Source of the DNA: Blastomussa wellsi | Taxonomy: Eukaryota > Cnidaria > Anthozoa > Scleractinia > Plerogyridae | Reading direction: 5' to 3' | Length of the DNA: 64,000 nt | Assembly (NCBI GenBank): GCA_947652115.1 | Contig: OX393568.1 | Location: forward strand, 14,471,947 to 14,535,946 | In this document: piece by piece, positions 22,901-32,874 of the stretch | Layout: each line of letters starts with the position of its first letter | Numbering within the stretch: the stretch's first letter is position 1 | The notes under the pieces: model-generated | The model's input: only the letters and a program-made list of their open reading frames with translations | What the model was told of the DNA's origin: nothing | The model's database searches: none | Position numbers and translations under genes: made by a program

Positions 22901-24617
22901 TAACGCGTTAGATTCAGTGCCAGAGAGTGCAATAAAACTGAGTGATTCTGAGATGCCCACAGAAGCTTCAGCTGCGCCAGTTCCAAAGGTGAACATTCAA
23001 AAGAAACCTGGAAGGGCATTCGCCCACAAACTAACTGGAAAATTCCTGGCGGAATCAGGTACAGGAAAATGTGGCGTAATCTTTTAGATTCTTGATTTCA
23101 TGTGAGCTATTGCTGAATTAGTCTCAATGGCCCTCTTGGAATTGAAAATGGCGTCTAGAGAAGGGCCTGAGCTATGGGAGATTACCCAGTTATGAATTTA
23201 ATTTATAAGTACATGGTGGCGAAAGCGCTCGTTTTGACAAATTCTAGGGCCAGATGGCGCGTTATTTAGAGTTTTGATTCCAGAACAGCTCCATCGGCTT
23301 AATTTTAGTGAGAGAAATGAAAGACGGCAAACCATTAGAAATATGAAGCACGCGAGGCGCGTCGAAACAAAACAGTTCTACCTTGTATGAAATATTTGCG
23401 CTTTTTCTTCCTGACTGTTTCTGTCGTCCTGTTCCATTTTCCAGGCCAAGTGAAATTCCACCCTGCGAGCGGTAGCCGCAGTACGGTGGTGATGCGAGAC
23501 CGAGCAGAGGACACGAGCTACTGGGTTGAAGAAAGAGAACACAAAAGCGAGATTCATTTCTTCAAGAACTATGCAACCAACGGATACTTAGGTAAGGAAC
23601 TGTTTTTCTGCTTAAGGATGTTTTAATTACAGCGGGCAGGCACCTAGTCTGGACCTTGTGTATGAAGGTTATTGAAATTGCACGAAATCGCATTGGTGGG
23701 AACGACTAGTTCTACGCAAATTTGCGCAAAAACCTGCATTCACAATCAACAGCTTTCAGTTCATTTTTCTATTCATTAATTCTTTACTTTTATTGCCTCA
23801 AGTTGCACTTATGTCTATCAATCTGAAAGTTTCACCACTAACGGTTATGTTACACCAAGTGAATATTTACGCGTTCAATGACGTTGACGTGTTTGTGCAG
23901 ACGTTTCGCAACCAAGCAATTTGCTACACATTACAATGATTGTTTTATCCATTTTCAAAGCCCGGCAACTGGTTACTGTCACATAAGGTTGGGTAATCAA
24001 TCTTGCCCTATGCTACAGGCTAAGGATTTTTAACGCAGTATTGCAGCCTTTAAAAATCGTAGTTAAAACTCGTGCGTGGAAATCACCTCCGGGGACAGAA
24101 GTTTGTCTTGTGAATGCCTCCACTCTATTGTGGCCTCGGGCCAGCGAGAAACGATGAAATAATGTTCTAAGGGAGGGGTGGGTTTCTCTACTAGGGCAAC
24201 TCATCCAATGGTGAATGCAAAATTAATACTTTCAGACAAGCCATTTCCTTTTCGGTATGGATTTATGGGCACAATGACACGAAAATGTACTGTAGTACCT
24301 GCTAAACGCAGTTGCTATCTCGCATAGCTTGGTGTCTCTGATGACATGGATCCATGCTTAGCCTTTCTAGTATAACCTTAAGTAACTTCATATATGTTAT
24401 GACCCCCAACCTAGGAATGGATGGCAGTTACATTTATACCAAGGCACAGCATTATGGCGCGGAAGAATGGATCCTAAAAGCTGATGACCAGTCCACTGAC
24501 GGCCGGCGTGCCGTGGTGCTTTGGAATAACTTTGGAAAGTTATACCTGGCAATCAGGAATGGAAACCTTGTTGCAGTCTCAACTTACTCAGAGGACTGCG
24601 TCTGGATTTTAGATTAG
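19975..24617 (+). CDS. TIR domain - beta-trefoil protein (six exons, complete)
   Basis: Exons are 19975-20114, 20932-20992, 21452-21591, 22850-23058, 23445-23591 and 24415-24617. All introns are GT/AG and phases agree, giving 299 residues. Residues 4-135 form a TIR domain: HVMLSYQWNVQ (strand A/box 1), INAWMDIHGGISGNIND (BB loop region), MAYGVEHAAVICCFMTGDYF, SSKNCKKELNYA, SIVPVLCEK, GWLGIITAGLLWIDFR. E75 in KNCKKEL occupies the position of the catalytic glutamate of NAD-cleaving TIRs (SARM1, plant TIRs). A polar linker (136-170) follows. Residues about 171-299 show three ~40-residue repeats of a beta-trefoil, with matching signatures (GKFLAESG...WVEE; NGYLGMDGSYIYTKAQ...EEWIL; GKLYLAIRNGNLVAVST...VWIL). 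There is no signal peptide or membrane segment, so it is probably cytosolic. The start ATG is the first in frame after a stop; an acceptor-like TCCCAG at 19924 suggests an upstream 5'UTR exon. Intron 2 holds ordinary sequence, intron 1 an ATC microsatellite, and intron 3 a retroelement tail. Function in innate immunity is inferred from the domains. Confidence 0.8.
20539..20746. repeat. (ATC/ATT)n microsatellite
   Basis: About 200 bases of CATCAT-type triplets with ACC and ATT interruptions lie in the first intron of the TIR-trefoil gene. The long isoleucine/threonine- and methionine-rich ORFs on both strands are artefacts of this repeat. Confidence 0.85.
22195..22285 (+). mobile_element. 3' end of a non-LTR element with (CTGAA)n tail
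   Basis: A UTR-like AT-rich stretch ends in AATAATAAA, then about five tandem CTGAA units at 22261-22285. Short tandem tails of this kind mark the 3' ends of CR1/RTE-type retroelements. It lies in the third intron of the TIR-trefoil gene. No ORF remains. Confidence 0.4.
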
Positions 24618-25149
24618 AATTTCGCGCGTTTGCGTAGCTGTAACGGCGAATTTTCAACTGTACGGTGGACAATTTCAAGATGCAATCGACAAAGTTTACT
24701 GTCAATTACAAATAGAATTAAACTAAGAGCTTATATATTATGACACTGATGTTTTGTTTTTCATTCATTGCAAACTGCGTGGGACACATGCAACACAGAT
24801 GTCCTCAATATTACAACACTAAAAATTAAGTACTCTCTTTTTTATTATTTAAACGTGTTTTCACGGCCTTATGTGTTACCGAGCACGAAGAGGACGAAGT
24901 AAGTAAGTAAGTGCCAGACCATTCACGATACACTGATGAGGAGAAAGAGAAAAGCTTCTAATGGAATAACCAAAACTTTTTGACAATATCGACATCAAAG
25001 GGACATGTTTAAAGCATTGACTGTTTCCTCTTTCACCTCCAGATCAATAAATCCAAACATCATTCTTAGTAGCTACGGATGAAGTCATCAATCACTTTTG
25101 ATGGTGGTGATGGTGGTGGCTTGGTCCCTCTATTGTCAAAGAGTTTTCA

Positions 25150-26230
25150 GTCGTCACGAGTACCACAGTTGTCAAAGGCGATTTGAAAAAGCACAAAGGA
25201 TGCATTTTCTGCCGAGGAGCACCATGGGCTCCTTAGGGAAATAGAAGTAGGAGAAGCCTTTCGGCTCGAAACACCCTCCAGTATTTTTGTCGTGGGTCCC
25301 TCAGGCTGCGCCAAGACCTGTTTTACCGAGAAATTACTTTTGGATCACTCAGATCACTCCCCCGACGACAGAGAAGGTGTGTTTAGCCACCTCTTTACGC
25401 GCGAAGAAACGATTTTGAAGTATAACAATCAACGCTTCAATCCACTCAGTCCATTTGAAGCACGCTGTCTTGGGTGAAGATTGACGAGACCACGGGTGAT
25501 CGTTCACCATATATTTTTGACACCGAAGAAGAAGGTGAAAGCAAAGAAGAAAATGTAGAGGAGAAAGAGGAGCCTGAAGAGGAGGAGATTAATAGCAGCT
25601 CAGAAGAGGAGGAGGATCCAGACTATGATCCATAACTTCCGTTACGTAAGAAAGTGAGAGAAGATCTCGAAGAAAAATACATCAAGAAAAGTTAAACGGT
25701 TCCCCGATGTGGGTAAAACCCAACATTATGCCGAGAATGCCGCTTTCAATGCTAAGTAGAAGAAGGCTACGAAGGACCTACTTACAGCGTCAAACACGAC
25801 GCACTGACACCGTATAGTCATGAACACTCTTCAACGAAGGTACTCACCGACAAGCCAGATGATGATGACGAAGAAGACGAAGAGGAGGATGAAAACTCAG
25901 TGTGAATTAGTTACGTGGCTGTTATATTATAGGAAGGTCGTGCGTAAGAGTGTCTACCATGAAAGATATTATGCAGAGAACAAGGAGCGATTCCTGGCTC
26001 GACAAAAACGATGAAGTATAGAAAACGCGGAGATGATCAAAGCCCGTCTTGTAACAAAGCATGAACAAATCAACAGGGCCAAGAGAGCATATTGAGAACT
26101 ACTGTAAAACCAACAGGGAAAGGCTCAACGAATATTGGCGACGCTATTTTGCCAAGAACAAGAAACGGATCAATCAAAGAATTCGTGGGGGACAGAATGT
26201 CGCGCGGGAATAACTCCATGCGAACACCAT
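25150..26230 (+). pseudogene. Relic ORFs: P-loop, acidic tract and NKER-type repeats, unidentified
   Basis: One frame reads FVVGPSGCAKTCFTEKLLLD (a Walker A-like loop, GPSGCAKT) near 25290-25350. After a stop, another frame has a strongly acidic stretch (GESKEENVEEKEEPEEEE near 25535-25600, then SSEEEEDPDYDP). Farther on come basic repeats (YYAENKERFLARQKR, and RYFAKNKKRINQRI about 150 bases later). Several stops and frameshifts break it, so it is not an active gene. The P-loop and lysine/asparagine-rich repeats recall proteins of large DNA elements such as Polintons or integrated DNA viruses, but I cannot assign it. It may also be several unrelated fragments. Confidence 0.35.
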
Positions 26231-26619
26231 CTGACCAGTTGTGTTACAAACACAGTTACTGCTGCTGAAAAAGCTAAGAGTTTGTGGTGATTGCTTGAAA
26301 AATAAGAGAGAACGCGATTAAATAAATGGATGTGGACGTCACGATGGCCATAATCATGGGCCTCGCGACTGCCTGACGACGAAAGTAAGTTCGCCCCTCC
26401 CTCCCTGTTTTCAGTTCTCTACTGAGTTTTTTTACTACCTCTGGTCAAAAGGCCTCTTGCACAAATCCGGAACAGGAGGACGGCGGTGTAATTTTTGCCC
26501 CTTTTGGCATTTTTCCTGGTGTGATCCTTAGATAGGGTATCGAAATTGTATCGTCTAAGATTGCAGTACGTAAACTGCAAGTGAAACGAAAAAGAAACGG
26601 TCTGTTTAAACTGAACAAT

Positions 26620-27323
26620 CAGGGACGGCGGAGCCGGGGGGGCTGGGGGGTTCAGCCCCCCTACTTTTTACGACGATGGCATTTTTTGGTTTTAGTATAA
26701 GGTTCGTATAAAGAAATAATAAAGAAAGGAAAACGTAAATAATAAAAGAAAGGAAAACGGAAAAGCGTCATTTTGTTACAGGCAGTTATTGCTGTCATTC
26801 TAGAGTCATTTTTAAGCATGGAATAATAATATATCTTATCACATTTTTGACTGAATAGTGAACTACTTCCGTTAACGTTAATTCAATTCATGCTCAGTAG
26901 TTATTTGAGAAAAGACGTAAAATACATAGAGTACTAACGAAACAAGTGCTTGAATTCTACTTGCTTCATTTAGTGACGAGACTTTACAAAGCTACAACCT
27001 TGTTCAAAGCCTGCCGGAAACTTTTCGTGTTTACCACACGCGGGGAGGGAGGTTGTGTAAAAACCCAGGTTAGTGTATCGCCGGGACATATCGTGGAAGG
27101 ATGAAAAATATGTATCAAACTTACAAAACTTCCAAAATATTGATATAAGCAAGCAAAGTACCTTTCATTTTACACTTATCCAGGTTGTCTTTTTTTAAGA
27201 AATATCTCATGGAGCATGTTGAAAATACCATTTCCGAGCCTCTAGATTTCAAAACACTGGCGCTCGTTTTCAAGTGACCCCCCCCCCCCCCCCCCCACTT
27301 TAAAGTACGCTCCGACGTCCCTG
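26620..27323. mobile_element. hAT-type MITE (~700 bp)
   Basis: The ends CAGGGACGGCGGAGC and GCTCCGACGTCCCTG are imperfect inverted repeats with the CAGGG terminus common in hAT elements. Both sub-terminal regions are runs of G or C (a poly-C run lies at about 27279-27296). An 8-bp duplication is not clear. An ORF over the right end is chance. Confidence 0.5.
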
Positions 27324-27639
27324 ACAATCCGTTTAGAGTATTAATGTCACTGGAAGGAAATTTGAATTCATACCTTTATCAGTTTGTTTTTTTCCTTGAA
27401 TAGGGTGTCAATTTTTGAGTTTGGGCCTTAAAAATAGAGCATCAAATTCCGTTTTCTTTAGCGGCACACACCTAGCCGAAATTTAAGGTAGTACCCGCCC
27501 CCGGTGTAAAGTAGGTTACCAAAATTCTACGTGCTGCAGGTGAGACATGGCGTTAAATGCAGGAATGGCTCCGGGACACTTTGATTTTTTTAGACTTTGA
27601 TTTTTTCGTCTAATAAAGAGAAAAAACAAAGTCAATTAT

Positions 27640-27717
27640 AAAAGCACAGAGGTGGAATCGATCCTGGGTCACTCAGAACACGAGCTATTCCTACTAACCA
27701 CTACACTACCGAGGCCC
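27640..27717 (-). mobile_element. tRNA-like SINE head or tRNA pseudogene
   Basis: On the minus strand, GCCTCGGTAGTGTAGTGGTT (A-box-like) and GGATCGATTCC (B-box) have correct tRNA spacing. The acceptor ends do not pair, so this is a SINE or tRNA relic, not a working tRNA gene. Confidence 0.4.
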
Positions 27718-27776
27718 GGCTGCCGAACATCGAAAATTTTAAGATTTTATCGTGTTACCCTTATCATTCTTGAGAG

Positions 27777-27923
27777 CTAACCGCATAACCGCAGTGCTTA
27801 GTAGGCTAACCGGAGTACAAAAGTAGGTTAACCGGATTGCTTAATAGGCTAACCGCAGTGCTGAGTAGGCTAATCGGATTGCTTAGTAGGCTAACCGCAG
27901 TGTTATAATAGGCTAGAGGGGGT

Positions 27924-27961
<38 letters not shown>

Positions 27962-28110
27962 GTATAATAATATAATTTGGTTTTATCAACTGGGTTGATA
28001 ATGTCAATTGGCCACCGCAAAGAGATTCAAGAGCTGACGTTTCGAGCGTTAGCCCTTCGTTGGAGCGAATAGGCTAACCGGGGTGATTTTGTAGTCTAAT
28101 TTAGCTAACC
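27777..28110. repeat. Minisatellite of TAGGCTAACCGSAGTGCT units, split by a pLTR
   Basis: Six or more units of about 22-24 bases (TAGGCTAACCGCAGTGCT and variants with GGATTGCT) run to 27915. The array resumes after the Penelope-like terminal repeat at 28068. Confidence 0.6.
27916..28067 (-). mobile_element. Solo terminal repeat (pLTR) of a Penelope-like element
   Basis: The sequence GAGGGGGTTAGTTTCTAAAG through to CCTTCGTTGGAGCGAAT is nearly identical to 34105-34260, the terminal repeat next to the Penelope-like ORF. AATAGGCTA at 27907-27915 and 28068-28076 flanks it. The sense orientation, judged from the ORF-bearing copy, is minus. It holds the hammerhead-like core discussed under findings. 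Confidence 0.65.
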
Positions 28111-28674
28111 AAACTCGTTCCCAGTGCATTCCGAGCCCGGAGCCATTCCTGCAATTAATGGCTACTCAGATGAGGGGGTAAACCTCAACGCTGCTTTTAC
28201 GCCGCTCAGGCGAGGATACACATGGATTTGAATGAATTTTTTGAAGTTTTTAGAAGGGGTTGAAAAAGGAAAGCGCTTTTCGCTCAAAAGGGGACGTCCA
28301 AGTTAGAAGTCGGGTTTGGGCGTGGGGAATTTACTTGGGCTGTCAATCTTTCAATCAATCATTCTTTCAATCTTTATTTTATTTGCCCCAATAGAGAACA
28401 AGGACCGGTCCATTTGAAAAAGCCTACGAAATATCTATGTAAGCGATAAATCCTACAACTGAACACTGAAGTGATATACGGCATCCATTTTGAATAACTT
28501 CCGAGCTAAAAGACAAAGGGAAAACAGCTAGAAGGCACCCCATCTACATGTATCAGTCACTCAGCAGGGCCTCCAACAAAACATATTTTCCAAAACCCTC
28601 TCGCATACGAGATGGCGCTAGCCGTACTGTTAACTTTTTGGCTTTTATGAAAAAATAGCTTCAGCTATGCGGGC

Positions 28675-28880
28675 GTTTATTTATGGCTTTTTATTTACCT
28701 GCTTTCGGCACGACAACCTTGATCTGCCTTTTGAATTTTATGTCTCTCGTTTGAGTACATTTTGGCGACAATAAAATCGCCGCTCTATTAATTATATTAT
28801 CGGGTAATTTGATGAAATGACAGGCCGCTGGCTAATGATTTCGATATCACAGCATGAAAGACAAATTCAGCTGGCGTAAT
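28675..28880 (-). repeat. Copy of the upstream module of the secreted-peptide genes
   Basis: The order TTTATGGCTTTTTATTTACC ... TGCCTTTTGAATTT ... GGCTAATGATTTCGATATCA, then CAGCATGAAAGA, matches 39775-39925 (upstream of peptide gene 2), and its first half matches 40965-41030. No peptide exon follows on the low side, so this is an orphan copy of the 5' region or a dispersed repeat. Confidence 0.4.
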
Positions 28881-29392
28881 GTGAGGTTAAAGATGTTTTT
28901 TGTCTCAATTTTAGCCCACAAGTCTAGCTTGGGGGATTACAATTTCCGGCCCTTCATTTCACCTGGCGTTTTACCATGAATGAAGTCTATGTATAAAATA
29001 TCTTCAAGCAAAGGAAAACCTGAAATTATGTCTGGTTTACAAACGTGCACTCTATTTCTTTTATAAGAACCTTTTTTACAAGAATGTTGAGGCTGAGATT
29101 TTCCACAAAATTTAATAAACATATTTTGGCTGAAATAACACTAGACCCAAGAACATATCCTCAGGCTTACATGATCTTAAAACAAGGTGTAGAAAACACC
29201 AAAGAAACAACAATAAACGATTCGAATGAGGAAGACTGGGAAGTCATGTTTGTAAAAATGCAACTACCGGTATTATCTACAATATAAAGTTGAGCACTGC
29301 AAGAAACATGCAGAGAGCAAGTGACACACTTCAACACCAAACCACGATCTGACCAGTACCTTACGCATGCGCACAGCCATATCACCCGGGCA

Positions 29393-29449
29393 GTGGCAGC
29401 CACGGACAGCTATTTCGGCCTTCTTAGGCCTCATCAGCATGATAGCCAC
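29393..29449 (-). ncRNA. Type I hammerhead ribozyme, apparently intact core
   Basis: On the minus strand from 29449: GTGGCTATCATG (stem I 5' strand), CTGATGA (core box 1), GGCC TAAGAA GGCC (stem II), GAAA (core box 2), a very short self-complementary stem III (TAGCTGT region), the cleavage triplet GTC, then CGTGGCTGCCAC (stem I 3' strand). The stem I pairs are GUGGC/GCCAC and CAUG/CGUG. All invariant core bases are present. The tiny palindromic stem III is known from retrotransposon-linked (Penelope-like, retrozyme) hammerheads that cleave best as dimers; here ATAGCTGT is one base off a perfect palindrome. The host element is not resolved, since only one copy is in the window. Confidence 0.7.
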
Positions 29450-30185
29450 CGGACAACGTGGCGACTCGTTTACATGCCCTTTACTGCCGAGGCGGGTGTA
29501 AAACACCGCTTTAAGCGCCAACTCCACACAACACACGAGTATCTGGGAGTTGGTGGCTGGGAACAGCATGACATGCGCTCGGAAGCTGGATCAGTACCGA
29601 TTAGTGAAAACTGAAAACTGAAAATAAGTACTGAGATAAGAGAAATCCACTGTTAATATTGTTGCAAATATTATAGTTAATTTGTCCGTTATACAGTAAC
29701 CCTAAAATTGACTTGCCATCCAGCAAACATGAGTAATGCACATTGAAAATGCAGTGTAATGGTAAAAAAAAATGTGAGATTATGAGTATTATATAAGTGG
29801 TAGAATTGAATGAAACAGCTGCCAACAGAGGTAAAAGAAACGTTGATGTTAAACACAGCATCACGATTAGCAAATTTGATGTCGGTGACACTCGCTAAAT
29901 GCAGTTTTCGATCTCGTGGTAAAAGGTCAATGTGCCCTGTGTAACCGCAACTAATATCTGAATGAACACCGTAAGACAATCCAAGCTACCAAGAGGACAA
30001 TAACTGTTAAGCCCCTTTGCTTAACTTTTGCGTGTGAAGAAGCAGTACTTTTAAAAAACATATTTTTTTAGGAAATGGGATCAAATGAATCTAGTGTATA
30101 TAAATTTAAAACTGGTCATCACTCTTAGAGTGATAGCCTTTGACATAAAAAATAATGACGCTGGCCTCCTCTGATCACAGACTAG

Positions 30186-30474
30186 ACTTGCTCCAAGTCG
30201 CTCGTTTTTTCTTTGTATCGATAGACACGGTAGAGTTATTTGAAAAAGATCGTTTTGGATTCGCGCGCGATAAGACAAAATCTCTTGGACATCAAGCGCG
30301 AGATCATCGCGCAACGCACGAATGGCTCGGACGCGCCGCCATTTTGATTTTCAAGCTAGGGCGCGCCCTCCATATCTCGCGCTTGGTCCCCCTCGCCATT
30401 TTAATTCGGACTCCAGCGCGCCCTCCCTCCTGCGCCCTCCTCGAAGCGAATCAAACGAGCGACTTGGAGCAAGT
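30186..30474. mobile_element. 289-bp MITE with perfect 22-bp inverted ends
   Basis: ACTTGCTCCAAGTCGCTCGT plus TT starts at 30186, and its exact reverse complement ends at 30474. The interior is GC-rich (several GCGCGCC runs) compared with its surroundings. ATCACAGACTAG lies directly left and ATCACAGACCAG four bases to the right, a possible target duplication. Confidence 0.55.
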
Positions 30475-31533
30475 GTAATCACAGACCAGCTTACACTCCA
30501 GCTTATCTTCTGAAAATGATGTAATCGAAAGAAAAACATCTTTGTCGACCGTTGTCTCATACCAGTTGAAACTACTGCAGGGCGTACATCGTTATTTGTT
30601 GTTCGATTTTTGAACTTTCTTTCAATCTTTACCAGTTGACAACCTCTATGATCTACACGTAAACTTGTTTTAGCATAGTTTGCTGTGAATTGGGTTTAAG
30701 TTTAGCCAGTACTAAATATTTAATTGGAAAAGTCTTACTGAAGCTCTTTCACAGGGCCTGCGTCGTTTTTCTTGTTCGATTTTTGAACTTTCTTTCAATC
30801 TTTACCGAGGTGCACGGGTTCGATGTCTGTAGAGATGGCCGGATACTGGGAGAAGCTCTATTCATGCTGCGTGGTGAGTGCCAGCAAAGGCCGTGCAAAG
30901 GAGATTGGACTTCACTAATGCGAGCTGCATTGTAGTTGTAATTGCTGAGAGGATAGAGTAGCGAGATACTGAATTGTTTTCCGCCGCGCTGTTGTTTTGG
31001 AAACACTTCTGAGCTGATGAAGTCCAATTCCACTGAACTGAACAGTGGCTCGTCTATTTCCCGCTAACGAGACCAATCTGTATGTTCAATTTCTTGTGGA
31101 ATAAAAACATTGAACTTAAAAAATTTACCATACTTTCGGGTTCTATGTTGCAATTAGCTCAGTTTCCATTTTATTCAATGCGTGCTGAAGTCGTTTGTAA
31201 AGCCAATGATACACGGTTCAACATTTGTTGAGCAACAAATGTTGCGACAAATGTTGAACAGTGTATCAAGTGATGTTGAATGTTGAAATATGCCATTCAA
31301 CATGTTGAACTTTGTTGAATGCTGTTTAACGAAAAGAGAGCTCGACCCTATTCCGTTCAACAAGTTGCCGTCTGTTGAACGACTTGGCAACACAAAAACG
31401 TTTCAACCACAGGCAGCCCAAGCTCACGTTATGATCAGGATCACAAAATATAAGAGTTTGTATGGGAATATTTTACAACACCTTTTAGCAAACCGAAATA
31501 CTGCCAAATCTTAAATAAAATTGCCTTACCTTA

Positions 31534-31588
31534 CTTTCACTGTGTTTTTCTTCTTGCCTGAACGCTTATTTTGCCGATTCTTGGCCAT
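31534..31588 (-). other. Putative first coding exon, left-arm copy
   Basis: From the ATG at 31588 on the minus strand the reading is MAKNRQNKRSGKKKNTVK, followed by the donor-like AAA/GTAAGG. The same exon occurs in the right arm with two substitutions. The basic, lysine-rich start recalls small nucleolar or ribosome-biogenesis proteins, but no downstream exon was recognised and I do not name it. Confidence 0.35.
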
Positions 31589-32308
31589 TTAGGCGAGTTA
31601 TCGCTTTCTGGTTTCCCCACTGATAAAGAAAAGAACAAGGCTGCACACTCCAGTTCGCAACGCCCGACGAGCCAAGCGAAAAATCCCAGCTTAAAATGGT
31701 CAAACGGCCTCAAATCCATCGCGAATTCCAAGAAGAAATGTTCTAGTTTCATTTTGACTCAACAACAACTCAGTCCAGGCTCTGTCATCGATGCCAAGCG
31801 GCCGTTTGCTTTCAAAAATCTGAGGTAAAAATATCTCCATTGTGCCTGTACACGCTCGTCACGACACACGACCGTTAAAAAACTCCTTGGTAACCCAGCC
31901 TCATTAACAAACTATACCTCACCGGAGTACCACACCGTCAATTGCTCTCAACAAGTTTTGTGTTACTCCCCTGGTCCCCTTAGGACGATTATCGAGGCGG
32001 GGTTACCAAGGAGTTTTTTAACGGTCGTGTGTCGTGACGAGCGTGTACAGGCACAATGGAGATCTTTTTACCTTGGATTTTTGAAAGCAAACGGCCGCTT
32101 GGCATCGATGTCAGAGCCTGGACTGAGTTGTTGTTGAGTTAAACTGAAACTAGAACATCTCTTCTTGGAATTCGCGATGGATTTGAGGCCGTTTGACCAT
32201 TTTAAGCTGGGATTTTTCGCTTGGCTCGTCGGGCGTTCCGAACTGGAGTGTGCAGCCTTGTTCTTTTTCTTTGCAGTGGGGAACCCAGAAAGCGATTAAC
32301 TCGCCTAA

Positions 32309-32362
32309 ATGGCCAAGAATCGGCAAAATAAGCGTTCAGACAAGAAGAAAAGCACAGTGAAA
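32309..32362 (+). other. Putative first coding exon, right-arm copy
   Basis: From the ATG at 32309 the reading is MAKNRQNKRSDKKKSTVK, then a GTAAGG donor. It differs from the left-arm copy at two residues (G to D, N to S). Both copies keep the frame and donor, which hints that one copy may still serve, or recently served, as a real exon. Confidence 0.35.
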
Positions 32363-32874
32363 GTAAGGTAAGGCAATTTTATTTAAGACTTGGCAGTATT
32401 TCGGTTTGCTAAAAGGTGTTGTAAAATATTCCCATACAAACTCTTATATTTTTGCCATGACAGCTATTATGCAATATGATCCTGATCACAACGTGAGCTC
32501 GGGCTGCCTGTGTTTCAACAAGAGGCAACAATGTTCAACATTAGCTGATCAACAAAAGTTGAAAGATGTTGAACCGTGTATCATTATTGGCTTAACAGGA
32601 ACCGACGATAACATACAAAAATATAAAGGTTCAGTTGAGATCAAGGTCAAGTAAATGATTGTTTTTTCTCATCGATCAGTTCATGGCATCCGGTTAAAGA
32701 GAAATGTCGTGGCCAAATGGCTATTGTTGGACTCCGATAAAATTAGAAATGCAAGGCCCGGTGGGACACTAGGCTCGTACTTATATTAAAAACACGAAGC
32801 AATCACACGTTTCACATTTTTATTTATTATTGACGATTTTCTATTAGATTAGAGTATTTGATATCATCTATTCT

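Larger units (their letters stand above)
31200..32593. repeat. 1.39-kb inverted duplication (arms ~690 bp, spacer ~100 bp)
   Basis: The left arm begins AAGCCAATGATACACGGTTC and the right arm ends in its complement, GAACCGTGTATCATTATTGGCTT. The arms align along their length with small indels and point mutations, around a spacer of roughly 31897-32000. Each arm carries one copy of a short lysine-rich first exon with a splice donor (listed separately). The outer 80 bases hold further ACATTTGTTG-type palindromes. It is either a foldback transposon that captured host sequence or an inverted duplication of a gene's promoter and first exon. Confidence 0.65.

Noticed and set aside
27640..27717. Functional tRNA gene
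   Set aside because: A- and B-box-like motifs are present but the acceptor stem does not pair; kept only as a SINE head or pseudogene.
29045..29287. 80-codon ORF near the hammerhead
   Set aside because: No domain or conserved motif is visible, and ORFs on the opposite strand overlap it.
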